56,877 nucleotides of DNA from an uncultured Nitrosomonadales bacterium (GTDB lineage Bacteria; Pseudomonadota; Gammaproteobacteria; Burkholderiales; Methylophilaceae), in contig CAJXQA010000003.1 in NCBI GenBank assembly GCA_913058475.1, positions 1-56,877 of the forward strand, in the 5' to 3' direction. The stretch's first letter is position 1. Every line of letters begins with the position of its first letter. Under the pieces are notes generated by a model that saw only the letters and a list, made by a program, of their open reading frames with translations, had not been told where the DNA came from and ran no database searches. Made by a program: the position numbers and the translations under genes. Shown here piece after piece: positions 19,361-27,840 of the stretch.

Positions 19361-20848
19361 GTGATAGAGAATCATATTTTATCAATCGCAATTTGGTCTC
19401 CAATATTTTTTGGTATCTTATTGCTCCTTTTAAATAAAAAATTAAGCACAAGAAAAATTAATTATCTTGCTTTATTGGGTGCTCTTGTTTCTTTTATCGT
19501 AACTATTCCTATTTACAAAAACTTTAATACCACTTTATCAACCTTTCAATTTCAAGAGTTTCATCATTGGATTACGCCATTCAATATTAACTATCACCTT
19601 GGAGTTGATGGATTTTCAGTTCCACTGATCCTTTTAACTAGCTTTATGACCATTATGGTTATTTTGATTTCATATCAATCACAAAGATTTAAATCTGCAA
19701 GCTATTACAGTGCTTTCTTGATTATGTCCGGATTAATGATTGGTGTTTTTTGTGCTCTCGATTCAATCTTATACTATATTTTTTGGGAGGCAATGTTGAT
19801 TCCAATGTTTTTAATAATTGGAATTTGGGGTGGCCCAAATAGAATTTACGCAACCATCAAATTTTTCTTATACACAGTTTTAGGCTCGCTATTAATGTTA
19901 TTGGCTTTTTTGTACCTCTATTTTAAAAGTGGAACCTTTTCAATTATTGACTACTACTACTTACCTATTTCTTTGGAAGCGCAAATCCTCATTTTTCTTG
20001 CTTTTTTTATGGCTTTTGCGGTCAAAATTCCAATGTGGCCTTTACATACATGGCTCCCTGATGCCCATGTACAAGCACCAACAGGAGGCTCAGTAATATT
20101 AGCAGCGATTATGTTAAAACTGGGCGGGTATAGTTTCATTCGTTTCGCAATGCCCATTGCTCCTGATGCCACTTTATTACTTAAGCCCCTTATGATTTCG
20201 TTGTCACTAGTTGCTATCGTCTACATTGCACTTGTAGCTTTAATTCAAAAGGATATGAAAAAATTAATAGCGTATTCATCAATATCTCATATGGGATTTG
20301 TTACCTTAGGTTTATTTTTAGTATCTCCATTAGCTGTTGAAGGGGCCTATATTCAAATGATTTCTCATGGCTTTATCTCGGCTGCTTTGTTTATATGTGT
20401 TGGCATACTTTATGATCAAACCCATACGAGAGAAATAAAAAATTATGGTGGTGTAATCAATAAAATGCCATTGTTTACAGCATTTGTTGTTTTCTTCGCA
20501 ATGGCAAACGCAGGACTTCCGGGTACCTCAGGTTTTGTTGGAGAGTTCATGGTTATTTTGGGTTCGATGAAGGAAAATTTTTGGATAGCCTTTATTGCAG
20601 CAACCACATTAATATTAGGAGCTTCGTACTCACTATGGCTAATTAAAAGAGTTTTTTATGGTGATATAGGTAACGCAGCTGTAGCAAAACTATCAGATAT
20701 CAATGCAAGAGAGGTCATGATTCTTGGGGCGCTTGCCTCGTTAATCATTTTTGTGGGTGTTTATCCCAAAATAATTTCAGACATTACAAATTCGTCGGTT
20801 ATGCAATTTATTGAGTTGGTAAGTTTTTCTAAGGTAGGTGTCTTATGA
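19361..20848 (+). CDS. nuoM: NADH-quinone oxidoreductase subunit M
   Basis: NuoM (ND4) is the second antiporter-like pump. Motifs include YIFWEAMLIPMFLIIGIWGG with the conserved Glu, KIPMWPLHTWLPDAHVQAPT and KLIAYSSISHMGFV. The start is GTG 19361 just after the nuoL stop. It is 495 residues long and overlaps nuoN by four bases (ATGA). Confidence 0.97.
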   Translation: MIENHILSIAIWSPIFFGILLLLLNKKLSTRKINYLALLGALVSFIVTIPIYKNFNTTLSTFQFQEFHHWITPFNINYHLGVDGFSVPLILLTSFMTIMVILISYQSQRFKSASYYSAFLIMSGLMIGVFCALDSILYYIFWEAMLIPMFLIIGIWGGPNRIYATIKFFLYTVLGSLLMLLAFLYLYFKSGTFSIIDYYYLPISLEAQILIFLAFFMAFAVKIPMWPLHTWLPDAHVQAPTGGSVILAAIMLKLGGYSFIRFAMPIAPDATLLLKPLMISLSLVAIVYIALVALIQKDMKKLIAYSSISHMGFVTLGLFLVSPLAVEGAYIQMISHGFISAALFICVGILYDQTHTREIKNYGGVINKMPLFTAFVVFFAMANAGLPGTSGFVGEFMVILGSMKENFWIAFIAATTLILGASYSLWLIKRVFYGDIGNAAVAKLSDINAREVMILGALASLIIFVGVYPKIISDITNSSVMQFIELVSFSKVGVL

Positions 20849-22290
20849 GTAACTTAATATCACAATTGACTTTATTGTCCCCTGAGATTTTTGTAGCTCT
20901 TATGGCAATGCTTATATTGTTGTTAGATTTATTTATTCAAGATAAAAATAAGCATTTGATTTATGGTTTATCTCAACTCACCCTTCTTGTTGCAGGTCTG
21001 TTAACAGCATCGCTTGGTTTTAGCGAACCACAATTTGCTTTTAAAGATATGTTTGTTTTTGATAGCCTTGCTCTGTTTTTAAAAATGATGAGTTTCATTA
21101 CTTTGTCTATTGTATTTATTTACAGCAGAAACTATCTGCTTAATAAAAAATTACTAACTGGGGAATATTTCAGCCTATCCCTTTTTGCACTCTTAGGTGT
21201 CATGTTGATGATTTCAAGTAGGAACTTATTATTGATGTATATGGGTTTAGAGTTACTTTCTTTAAGTTTGTATGCCCTTATAGCGCTTAATAGAGATGAT
21301 AAAAAATCAAATGAGGCGGCGATTAAGTATTTTGTTTTGGGCGCATTAGCTTCCGGTCTTCTTCTTTATGGAATGTCAATGTTATATGGATTCTCGGGTT
21401 CACTAGATCTCTATACAATTGGCAATATTATTCAAACACAAGAAATTAATTCAGAATTACTAGTATTTGGATTGGTATTTATTGTTGTCGGAATAGCTTT
21501 TAAGTTGGGTGCGGTCCCTTTCCAAATGTGGGTACCTGATGTTTATGAAGGCTCTATTACACCTGTTACCATGATGATAAGCACCGTTCCGAAGTTTGCT
21601 GCCGTTGCAATGTTAATCCGATTTCTCTTTCAAGGCTTGGATTATTTAATAGTTGATTGGCAACAAATGTTATTAATTATGGCAATACTATCAATGATTA
21701 TTGGTAATATTACTGCGATAGCCCAGAAAAAAATTAAAAGAATGTTAGCCTACTCAACCATTTCTCATATTGGATTTATTTTGCTTGGTTTCTATGTTGG
21801 AACAATTGGTGGAGTGCAGGCCTCAATTTTTTATCTAACAACTTATATTATGATGACGCTTGCTGTTTTTGGACTTATTATCCTTTTATCAAATACGCAA
21901 AAATCAATCGAATTTATTGACGATCTCAAAGGTTTGAGCCAAACAAAACCATGGGAAGCTTTTTTAATGATGATAGTTATGTTTAGCCTTGCCGGCATAC
22001 CGCCAACGATTGGATTTTATGCAAAATTTTCTGTGCTTCAGGCTGTGATAGATCAAGAAGTTATTTGGCCGGCTGTAGTAGCAATAATTATGGCATTAAT
22101 AGGCATGTATTATTACCTCAGGATTATCAGATTAATGTATTTTGAAAAATCAGATAAAAAGCTTAAGACAAAAACTTCTTTACCGATGCTTTCTGTCTTA
22201 ACAATTAATGCGGGCGGTTTGTTAGTTCTAGGTATTTTTCCTAAAACTTTAATGAGTATTAGTGCGTTAGCAGTAGGGGGAAGCTTGTAA
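20845..22290 (+). CDS. nuoN: NADH-quinone oxidoreductase subunit N
   Basis: NuoN (ND2) is the third antiporter-like pump. The 481-residue protein has LLMYMGLELLSLSLYAL with the conserved Glu, KLGAVPFQMWVPDVYEG and KRMLAYSTISHIGFI. The stop overlaps the ATG of the DUF2818 gene. Confidence 0.97.
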   Translation: MSNLISQLTLLSPEIFVALMAMLILLLDLFIQDKNKHLIYGLSQLTLLVAGLLTASLGFSEPQFAFKDMFVFDSLALFLKMMSFITLSIVFIYSRNYLLNKKLLTGEYFSLSLFALLGVMLMISSRNLLLMYMGLELLSLSLYALIALNRDDKKSNEAAIKYFVLGALASGLLLYGMSMLYGFSGSLDLYTIGNIIQTQEINSELLVFGLVFIVVGIAFKLGAVPFQMWVPDVYEGSITPVTMMISTVPKFAAVAMLIRFLFQGLDYLIVDWQQMLLIMAILSMIIGNITAIAQKKIKRMLAYSTISHIGFILLGFYVGTIGGVQASIFYLTTYIMMTLAVFGLIILLSNTQKSIEFIDDLKGLSQTKPWEAFLMMIVMFSLAGIPPTIGFYAKFSVLQAVIDQEVIWPAVVAIIMALIGMYYYLRIIRLMYFEKSDKKLKTKTSLPMLSVLTINAGGLLVLGIFPKTLMSISALAVGGSL

Positions 22291-22574
22291 TGTTAATTTG
22301 GTTGCTATTTTTTATTTCTATCGTCGCTGCCAATTTACCATGGCTCAATAAATCTTTTTTAATTTTTAAAACCTTAAAGAAACCAAAAAAATTGCCAGTC
22401 ATCTTCATTGAGATTGTATGTATGTATTTTTTACTTGGCTTGATATTCTTTTTTGTTGAAAAAAAATCTATAGGAAATGTGCACTCTCAGGATTGGGAGT
22501 TTTATGCGGTCACATTTTTCCTTTTTTTGGTATTTTCATTTCCTGGCTTCATTTACAAGGTCATTTGGAAGTAA
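22290..22574 (+). CDS. DUF2818 family membrane protein, nuo-operon associated
   Basis: This 94-residue protein has three hydrophobic helices and the N-terminal segment IVAANLPWLNK, which matches the betaproteobacterial DUF2818 family encoded directly after nuoN. Its role is unknown; position suggests an accessory or assembly factor for complex I, which is inference. It starts within the nuoN stop and its 3' end overlaps the next gene by about ten bases. Confidence 0.8.
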   Translation: MLIWLLFFISIVAANLPWLNKSFLIFKTLKKPKKLPVIFIEIVCMYFLLGLIFFFVEKKSIGNVHSQDWEFYAVTFFLFLVFSFPGFIYKVIWK

Positions 22575-23425
22575 AAAATAAAAGATTACTGATTGTCGGT
22601 TGCGGAAAGCTAGGACAGCAAGTAGGATTATTTGCGAAAGATATGCCCCTAGACTTAATTGGCCTTAAAAGAAAAAAAATAACTTCAACTAATTTAAAAA
22701 TTTTAGAGCAGGATATATTTGAGGAATCATTTTTTGATAAGGTAAAAAATTTTTCACCCCACTTTATTATTTATTGCTTATCATCAGATAGCCCATCAGA
22801 AAAGAGCTACCAAAAAAACTATGTCGATGGTTTGAAGCAAGTTATTGAATCAACAAAATACAGCAAAAATTTTCAACACCTCTTCTTTATTTCAAGTACA
22901 AGTGTTTATGGAGAAAATTCAGGTCAATTTATAGATGAATTTTCAGAAACTGCTCCAGAAAATTATAGGGGTATTATTTTGCTTGAAGCTGAGAGATTAA
23001 TGGAGTCAGTTGATTTTAACTATACAGTCATAAGGCTCTCAGGTATCTATGGGACAGGAAGAAATTACATGATTAATTTGTCACAAGATATAGCTCGATG
23101 GCCAGAATTTGATAGATGGACGAACAGAGTAAATGAACAGGATGCAGCCAGATTCATTCTATTTTTAATCACGCAATGCCTAAACAATGAAGTCCCTGAA
23201 AAGCTTTACCTTCTATCTGATAAAGATCCTGTTAGATTATATGATTTATTAAATTGGATAAGGCAACAACTTAATTTGAATGAAAATAGTAAGTCAAACT
23301 TAAGACCTATTTTAGGTAAACGTCTAAGGTCACTCATCATTCCCACTCTTAAATTTAAATATAAATTTCCAAGTTATAAGCTTGGTTATAAAAAACTTCT
23401 TAATGAGGAAAAAGATTTTTTATAA
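22565..23425 (+). CDS. NAD-dependent epimerase/dehydratase family protein (short-chain reductase fold)
   Basis: The 286-residue protein begins MEVKNKRLLIVGCGKLGQQV, a Rossmann-type G-x-G-x-x-G nucleotide-binding turn. It then has HLFFISSTSVYGEN, IRLSGIYGTGRN and NRVNEQDAARFI, which mark the extended SDR family (YeeZ/NAD-dependent epimerase group). I chose TTG 22565, with AAGG upstream and a ten-base overlap with DUF2818; a longer frame from 22493 would add 24 residues encoded inside that gene. The usual Y-x-x-x-K catalytic pair is not clear, so substrate and activity are unknown. Confidence 0.75.
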   Translation: MEVKNKRLLIVGCGKLGQQVGLFAKDMPLDLIGLKRKKITSTNLKILEQDIFEESFFDKVKNFSPHFIIYCLSSDSPSEKSYQKNYVDGLKQVIESTKYSKNFQHLFFISSTSVYGENSGQFIDEFSETAPENYRGIILLEAERLMESVDFNYTVIRLSGIYGTGRNYMINLSQDIARWPEFDRWTNRVNEQDAARFILFLITQCLNNEVPEKLYLLSDKDPVRLYDLLNWIRQQLNLNENSKSNLRPILGKRLRSLIIPTLKFKYKFPSYKLGYKKLLNEEKDFL

Positions 23426-23481
23426 GGCCACAGCTTATTTGATTCAGACTTCACCCTAGTATAGAATAGCCCATTAATTAT

Positions 23482-23558
23482 AGGCGCGTAGCTCAGCTGG
23501 TTAGAGCACCACATTGACATTGTGGGGGTCGTTGGTTCGAATCCAATCGTGCCTACCA
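23482..23558 (+). tRNA. tRNA-Val (anticodon GAC)
   Basis: Acceptor arms AGGCGCG and CGTGCCT pair with one G-U. The anticodon loop is TTGACAT, the T-loop is TTCGAAT, and CCA is encoded. Confidence 0.95.
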
Positions 23559-23560
23559 AC

Positions 23561-23578
23561 AGATAGATAATGCTATCT
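23561..23578 (+). terminator. Weak hairpin after tRNA-Val
   Basis: AGATAG and CTATCT form a 6 bp stem with a 6-base loop directly after the tRNA CCA. The following bases are not a true T-run, so terminator function is doubtful. Confidence 0.3.
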
Positions 23579-23627
23579 TGATTGTGTAAAACCTTATAAA
23601 ATATTTTTTTATTTACTTTATTAATAT

Positions 23628-25535
23628 ATGCCAAATATTACGCTCCCTGATGGTTCAGTAAAAAAATATAATCAGGCTGTATCTATTGCTGATGTTGCCA
23701 AAGATATTGGTGAAGGTTTAGCTCGAGCGGCGTTAGCAGGAAAAATTCAAAACCAATTAGTGGATTTGAGTTATGAGATTACTGAAGACACAAGCCTATC
23801 TATTATTACTTCAAAAAGCTCTGAAAGCCTTGATGTTATTAGACACTCTGCTGCACACTTATTAGCTCAAGCCGTAAAAAATATTTTCCCTGAAGCTCAA
23901 GTAACTATTGGACCTGTTATAGAGGATGGATTTTATTATGATTTTTCTTACAAGCGTCCATTTACTCCTGAGGATTTAGTTCGAATTGAAAAAAAAATGA
24001 GTGAACTTGCTAAGCAAAATATTGAAATTAATAGAAAGGTAATGCAAAGACAGGCCGCAATTGATTATTTTGATTCTATCGGTGAAAAATATAAATCTGA
24101 AATAATTTCTTCTATACCCGAAGGGGAGGAAGTTTCTCTTTACGAACAAGGAGACTTTACCGATCTATGCAGAGGTCCTCATGTTCCATCAACAGGAAAG
24201 TTAAAAGTTTTTAAATTAATGAAGCTTGCTGGTGCTTACTGGAGAGGTGATTCAAAAAATGAAATGCTACAGAGAATTTATGGCACTGCTTGGAATAACA
24301 AGGATGAATTAAAAGATTACCTAACAAGATTAGAAGAAGCTGAAAAAAGAGACCACCGTAAGCTCGGGAAGTTATTAAACCTTTTTCATATGCAAGATAC
24401 ATCACCTGGTATGGTTTTTTGGCACGCTAAAGGATGGTCAATTTGGCTTGAAACTGAAAATTATCTGCGTCAAAAATTTCTTGACTATGGTTACGAAGAA
24501 ATCAAAACACCTACAGTTCTTGATAAAGAGCTGTGGAAAAGCTCAGGGCATTGGGACAATTATCATGAAAATATGTTTACGACCGCTTCAGAGAATAGAG
24601 AGTACGCAGTAAAACCTATGAACTGTCCTGGGCATGTTCAAATTTTTAATAATAGCCTTCACAGTTATAGAGACTTACCCCTTAGGTTGGCAGAATTTGG
24701 TTCATGTCATCGTAATGAGCCTTCTGGAGCCCTTCATGGTTTATTAAGGGTCAGGGGATTTACTCAAGATGATGCTCATATCTTTTGTACCGAAGAACAA
24801 ATAAAAAGTGAGGTGAAGGATTTTAGTAAAATGTTATATGAGGTCTATGCAGATTTTGGCTTTGATAATGTTTTGGTAATGCTATCAACAAGACCTGAAA
24901 AAAGAGTAGGAACGGATGATATTTGGGAAAAAGCTGAACTGGCCCTAGAGGAAGCGCTTAAAGAGACAGGGATCAAATATACTTTGCAAGAAGGTGAGGG
25001 GGCTTTTTATGGGCCAAAGATAGAATATTCTCTTAAAGATAGCTTGGGTAGAATATGGCAATGTGGCACGATCCAGCTTGATTTTAATTTACCAGAGAGA
25101 TTAGGAGCGGAATATATTTCGGAGGATAATAGCCGAAAAAATCCTGTGATGCTTCATAGGGCAATTGTAGGGTCAATGGAGAGATTTATTGGAATTTTGA
25201 TAGAACACTATGCCGGATTTATGCCTCTATGGTTGTCACCAATACAGGTAATCGTGTTAAATATTGCAGATGCACATAGCGGTTATGCTAATGAAGTTAC
25301 AGAGTCGTTAAAGCGAAATAATATCAGATGTAAATCAGACTTGAGAAATGAGAAGATTACCTATAAAATACGCGAACATAGCATTCAGAGAGTTCCTTAC
25401 ATTTTGGTTGTTGGAGACAGAGAAAAGGAAAATAACCAAGTTTCAGTAAGAAATCAAAAGGGTGAAGACCTTGGTTCAATGACTTTAGATGCGTTGGTAA
25501 AGAATTTAAAAAAAGAGATTTCTGATAAATCTTAA
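23628..25535 (+). CDS. thrS: Threonyl-tRNA synthetase
   Basis: ThrS charges tRNA-Thr. The 635-residue protein has the TGS domain (residues 1-61), the editing domain with [10 protein letters not shown] (H-x3-H, near 74), and the class II core with [37 protein letters not shown] and [11 protein letters not shown], followed by the anticodon-binding domain. Length is normal. It stands directly upstream of infC as in many proteobacteria. I did not find a tRNA-mimicking operator in the short leader. Confidence 0.97.
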   Translation: MPNITLPDGSVKKYNQAVSIADVAKDIGEGLARAALAGKIQNQLVDLSYEITEDTSLSIITSKSSESLDVIRHSAAHLLAQAVKNIFPEAQVTIGPVIEDGFYYDFSYKRPFTPEDLVRIEKKMSELAKQNIEINRKVMQRQAAIDYFDSIGEKYKSEIISSIPEGEEVSLYEQGDFTDLCRGPHVPSTGKLKVFKLMKLAGAYWRGDSKNEMLQRIYGTAWNNKDELKDYLTRLEEAEKRDHRKLGKLLNLFHMQDTSPGMVFWHAKGWSIWLETENYLRQKFLDYGYEEIKTPTVLDKELWKSSGHWDNYHENMFTTASENREYAVKPMNCPGHVQIFNNSLHSYRDLPLRLAEFGSCHRNEPSGALHGLLRVRGFTQDDAHIFCTEEQIKSEVKDFSKMLYEVYADFGFDNVLVMLSTRPEKRVGTDDIWEKAELALEEALKETGIKYTLQEGEGAFYGPKIEYSLKDSLGRIWQCGTIQLDFNLPERLGAEYISEDNSRKNPVMLHRAIVGSMERFIGILIEHYAGFMPLWLSPIQVIVLNIADAHSGYANEVTESLKRNNIRCKSDLRNEKITYKIREHSIQRVPYILVVGDREKENNQVSVRNQKGEDLGSMTLDALVKNLKKEISDKS

Positions 25536-25560
25536 ATGTTTTATTTGATTAAAAAAATTT

Positions 25561-25566
25561 AGGGAG
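25561..25566 (+). promoter_or_regulatory. Ribosome binding site that fixes the infC start at ATA
   Basis: AGGGAG ends six bases before the ATA at 25573. In-frame sequence between the TGA at 25546 and the first ATG at 25756 contains no ATG, GTG or TTG, so this SD-like site identifies the rare start codon. Confidence 0.7.
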
Positions 25567-25572
25567 TTTGTT

Positions 25573-26154
25573 ATAGCGCTTGATAAGAATGTTCGCATTA
25601 ACCGTGATATTACTGCTGAAGAAATAAGGTTAGTAGGTGTTAAGGGAGAAGCGCTTGGGATTGTTAATCTAGCTGAAGCATTCGCACAAGCAGAAGAACT
25701 CGATACAGACTTAGTTGAAATTGCACCAAAAGCAGCACCACCTGTATGTAGGTTAATGGATTTTGGTAAGTATAAGTATGCACAAAGTAAACAAATGCAT
25801 GCAGCTAGAATGAAACAAAAAAATGTTCAGGTTAAAGAAATCAAGTTTAGACCTGGAACAGATGATGGTGATTACAACATTAAGTTACGTAAAATCATCG
25901 CCTTTTTGACGGTTGGAGACAAAGTTAAGGTCACCTTAAGATTTAGAGGAAGAGAGATTACTTTCCAGCAACTGGGATTGGCTTTATTAAAAAGGGTAGA
26001 AGCAGATTTATTGGATTATGCAGTTGTTGAGCAGTTTCCCAAAATGGAAGGGAGACAAATGGTAATGGTTCTGCAGCCACATAAAAATCCAAAAGCTAAT
26101 AGTAAAGCTAAAACGGATGAAGTAAATGAGGAAAAAGAAGCAGAAGAAAAGTAG
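25573..26154 (+). CDS. infC: Translation initiation factor IF-3, AUA start codon
   Basis: IF-3 binds the 30S subunit, prevents premature 50S joining and checks start codons. The 193-residue frame starting at ATA 25573 reads [20 protein letters not shown], then VDLVEI-like [21 protein letters not shown], the classic IF-3 N-domain, and later [20 protein letters not shown] and [16 protein letters not shown] of the C-domain. The first in-frame ATG (25756) would remove the N-domain, so it cannot be the true start. In Escherichia coli infC starts at AUU, and IF-3 represses its own synthesis by rejecting that codon; an AUA start here implies the same autoregulation. It is followed by rpmI and rplT. 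Confidence 0.93.
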   Translation: MALDKNVRINRDITAEEIRLVGVKGEALGIVNLAEAFAQAEELDTDLVEIAPKAAPPVCRLMDFGKYKYAQSKQMHAARMKQKNVQVKEIKFRPGTDDGDYNIKLRKIIAFLTVGDKVKVTLRFRGREITFQQLGLALLKRVEADLLDYAVVEQFPKMEGRQMVMVLQPHKNPKANSKAKTDEVNEEKEAEEK

Positions 26155-26221
26155 TAAATATTTGTGATAAGGCTAATAGGCATGCCGAAGCACTTTTATA
26201 AATAACAATAAGGAGAAAAAA

Positions 26222-26419
26222 ATGCCAAAAATGAAAACCAAAAGTGGTGCTAAGAAACGTTTCAAGTTTCTCGGTAATGGCTTAATTAAGAGAACCCATT
26301 CGCACCTACGTCATATTCTTACCAAAAAGACAACAAAGCAAAAGAGAAATCTTAGAGGTACAACAATTATTTCGTCAACCGACTCAAAAAGAGTTCGTTC
26401 GATGATGCCAACACGCTAA
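26222..26419 (+). CDS. rpmI: 50S ribosomal protein L35
   Basis: The 65-residue basic protein starts [19 protein letters not shown], the L35 signature, and has AAGGAGA well placed upstream of ATG 26222. It is in the infC-rpmI-rplT operon. Confidence 0.97.
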   Translation: MPKMKTKSGAKKRFKFLGNGLIKRTHSHLRHILTKKTTKQKRNLRGTTIISSTDSKRVRSMMPTR

Positions 26420-26429
26420 GGAGTATGCT

Positions 26430-26792
26430 ATGCCAAGAGTAAAAAGAGGCGTAACTGCCAAAGCAAGACATAAAAAAGTTTTTGACGCTGCAAAAGGCTT
26501 TCGTGGAAGAAGAAAAAATGTATACAGAGTAGCAAAACAAGCAGTCATGAAAGCAGGTCAGTACGCCTATCGTGACAGAAGACAAAAAAAGAGAATATTT
26601 AGGGTTCTTTGGATTGCAAGAATTAATGCAGGAGCCAGAGAGTGTGGCTTGAACTACAGTAGATTTATGAACGGATTAAAGAAGGCTTCTGTTGAGGTAG
26701 ACAGAAAAGTTTTAGCGGATATGGCTGTGTTTGATAAGCCTGCTTTTGCAAAGTTTGTAGACATTGCAAAATCAAGCCTCGGAGCTGCCTAA
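26430..26792 (+). CDS. rplT: 50S ribosomal protein L20
   Basis: L20 is an early 50S assembly protein. The 120-residue product begins [20 protein letters not shown] and contains [19 protein letters not shown], both diagnostic. SD is AAGGAG. In other bacteria L20 represses this operon through the rpmI leader; no obvious pseudoknot was verified here. Confidence 0.97.
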   Translation: MPRVKRGVTAKARHKKVFDAAKGFRGRRKNVYRVAKQAVMKAGQYAYRDRRQKKRIFRVLWIARINAGARECGLNYSRFMNGLKKASVEVDRKVLADMAVFDKPAFAKFVDIAKSSLGAA

Positions 26793-26806
26793 CTTAAATA
26801 AAATTA

Positions 26807-26835
26807 TAAAAGGGGGCTTTAAGCCTCCTTTTTTA
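26807..26835 (+). terminator. Rho-independent terminator after rplT
   Basis: GGGGGCTT and AAGCCTCC form an 8 bp stem with one G-U and a tiny loop, followed by six T residues. It lies 16 bases before pheS and may end or attenuate the infC-rpmI-rplT message. Confidence 0.8.
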
Positions 26836-26851
26836 ATTATAATTAAATATT

Positions 26852-27838
26852 ATGAAAGAATTAAAAAAATTAATTCAACAAGCAAAAGATGACTTTTCAA
26901 AAGTATCTGAACTCTCTGATTTAGATCATGTTAAGTCTAAGTATCTTGGAAAGCAGGGTCCTTTAACTGAAGCAATGAAAGGGTTATCAAGCCTACCAAG
27001 CGAAGAAAAACCAATAGTTGGCAGTCTGATAAATGAAATAAAAAAATCTATCGAGAAAGCACTAGGGGATAGAAAATCAGAGATTCAAGTTCAACTAATG
27101 AACGATCAACTTAAAAATGAAAATATTGATGTTACCTTGGATGGGAAAAAACAAAATAAGGGGACACTTCATCCAATATCAATTACCATAAAAAAAATCG
27201 AGTCAATTTTCAATTCAATAGGGTTTAGTTCAGCCGATGGACCAGAAATTGAAGATGATTATCATAACTTCACAGCCTTAAATATACCAGAGTCCCATCC
27301 AGCCAGAGCGATGCACGATACTTTTTATTTGAACAAAGAGTATGTTTTAAGAACACATACATCATCTGTTCAGATTAGGTATATGGAAAATAATCCTCCT
27401 CCTTTAAGAATTATTTCACCAGGAAGGGTCTATAGAGTGGATTCAGATGCGACACATTCACCTATGTTCCATCAAATAGAAGGTTTATGGATTGATAAAA
27501 AAATAAGTTTTGCAAATTTAAAGTGGGTTACACAAAGCTTTCTACAGAAATTCTTTGAAAATGATAAATTAAAGATTAGATTTAGGCCATCATTTTTCCC
27601 ATTTACAGAACCATCCGCTGAAATTGACATGGAATGGAATGGAGGTTGGTTGGAAATAGGGGGTTGCGGTATGGTTCATCCCAATGTCTTGTCACAAGCA
27701 GGAATCGATCATGATTTATTTCAAGGGTTTGCATTTGGTTTAGGTGTCGAGAGATTGGCAATGTTGAAGTATGGTATTAATGATCTTAGGCCATTTTTTA
27801 ATCATGATATCCGTTTCTTGAATCAATTTAAGGTCTAA
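26852..27838 (+). CDS. pheS: Phenylalanyl-tRNA synthetase alpha subunit
   Basis: PheS carries the class II catalytic core of the alpha2-beta2 enzyme. The 328-residue protein has an N-terminal coiled-coil region, [42 protein letters not shown] and [10 protein letters not shown] (motifs 2-3 region). It starts at ATG 26852 with no clear SD in the short AT-rich leader and is two bases from pheT. Confidence 0.96.
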   Translation: MKELKKLIQQAKDDFSKVSELSDLDHVKSKYLGKQGPLTEAMKGLSSLPSEEKPIVGSLINEIKKSIEKALGDRKSEIQVQLMNDQLKNENIDVTLDGKKQNKGTLHPISITIKKIESIFNSIGFSSADGPEIEDDYHNFTALNIPESHPARAMHDTFYLNKEYVLRTHTSSVQIRYMENNPPPLRIISPGRVYRVDSDATHSPMFHQIEGLWIDKKISFANLKWVTQSFLQKFFENDKLKIRFRPSFFPFTEPSAEIDMEWNGGWLEIGGCGMVHPNVLSQAGIDHDLFQGFAFGLGVERLAMLKYGINDLRPFFNHDIRFLNQFKV

Positions 27839-27840
27839 GC

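Noticed and set aside
23386..23634. Minus-strand ORF of 82 residues containing GTIGFEPTTPTMS
   Set aside because: It is the antisense of tRNA-Val, another common tRNA-complement artefact.
25756..26154. infC read as a 132-residue protein from ATG 25756
   Set aside because: It would lose the conserved N-domain, which continues in frame upstream to an ATA with a good SD.
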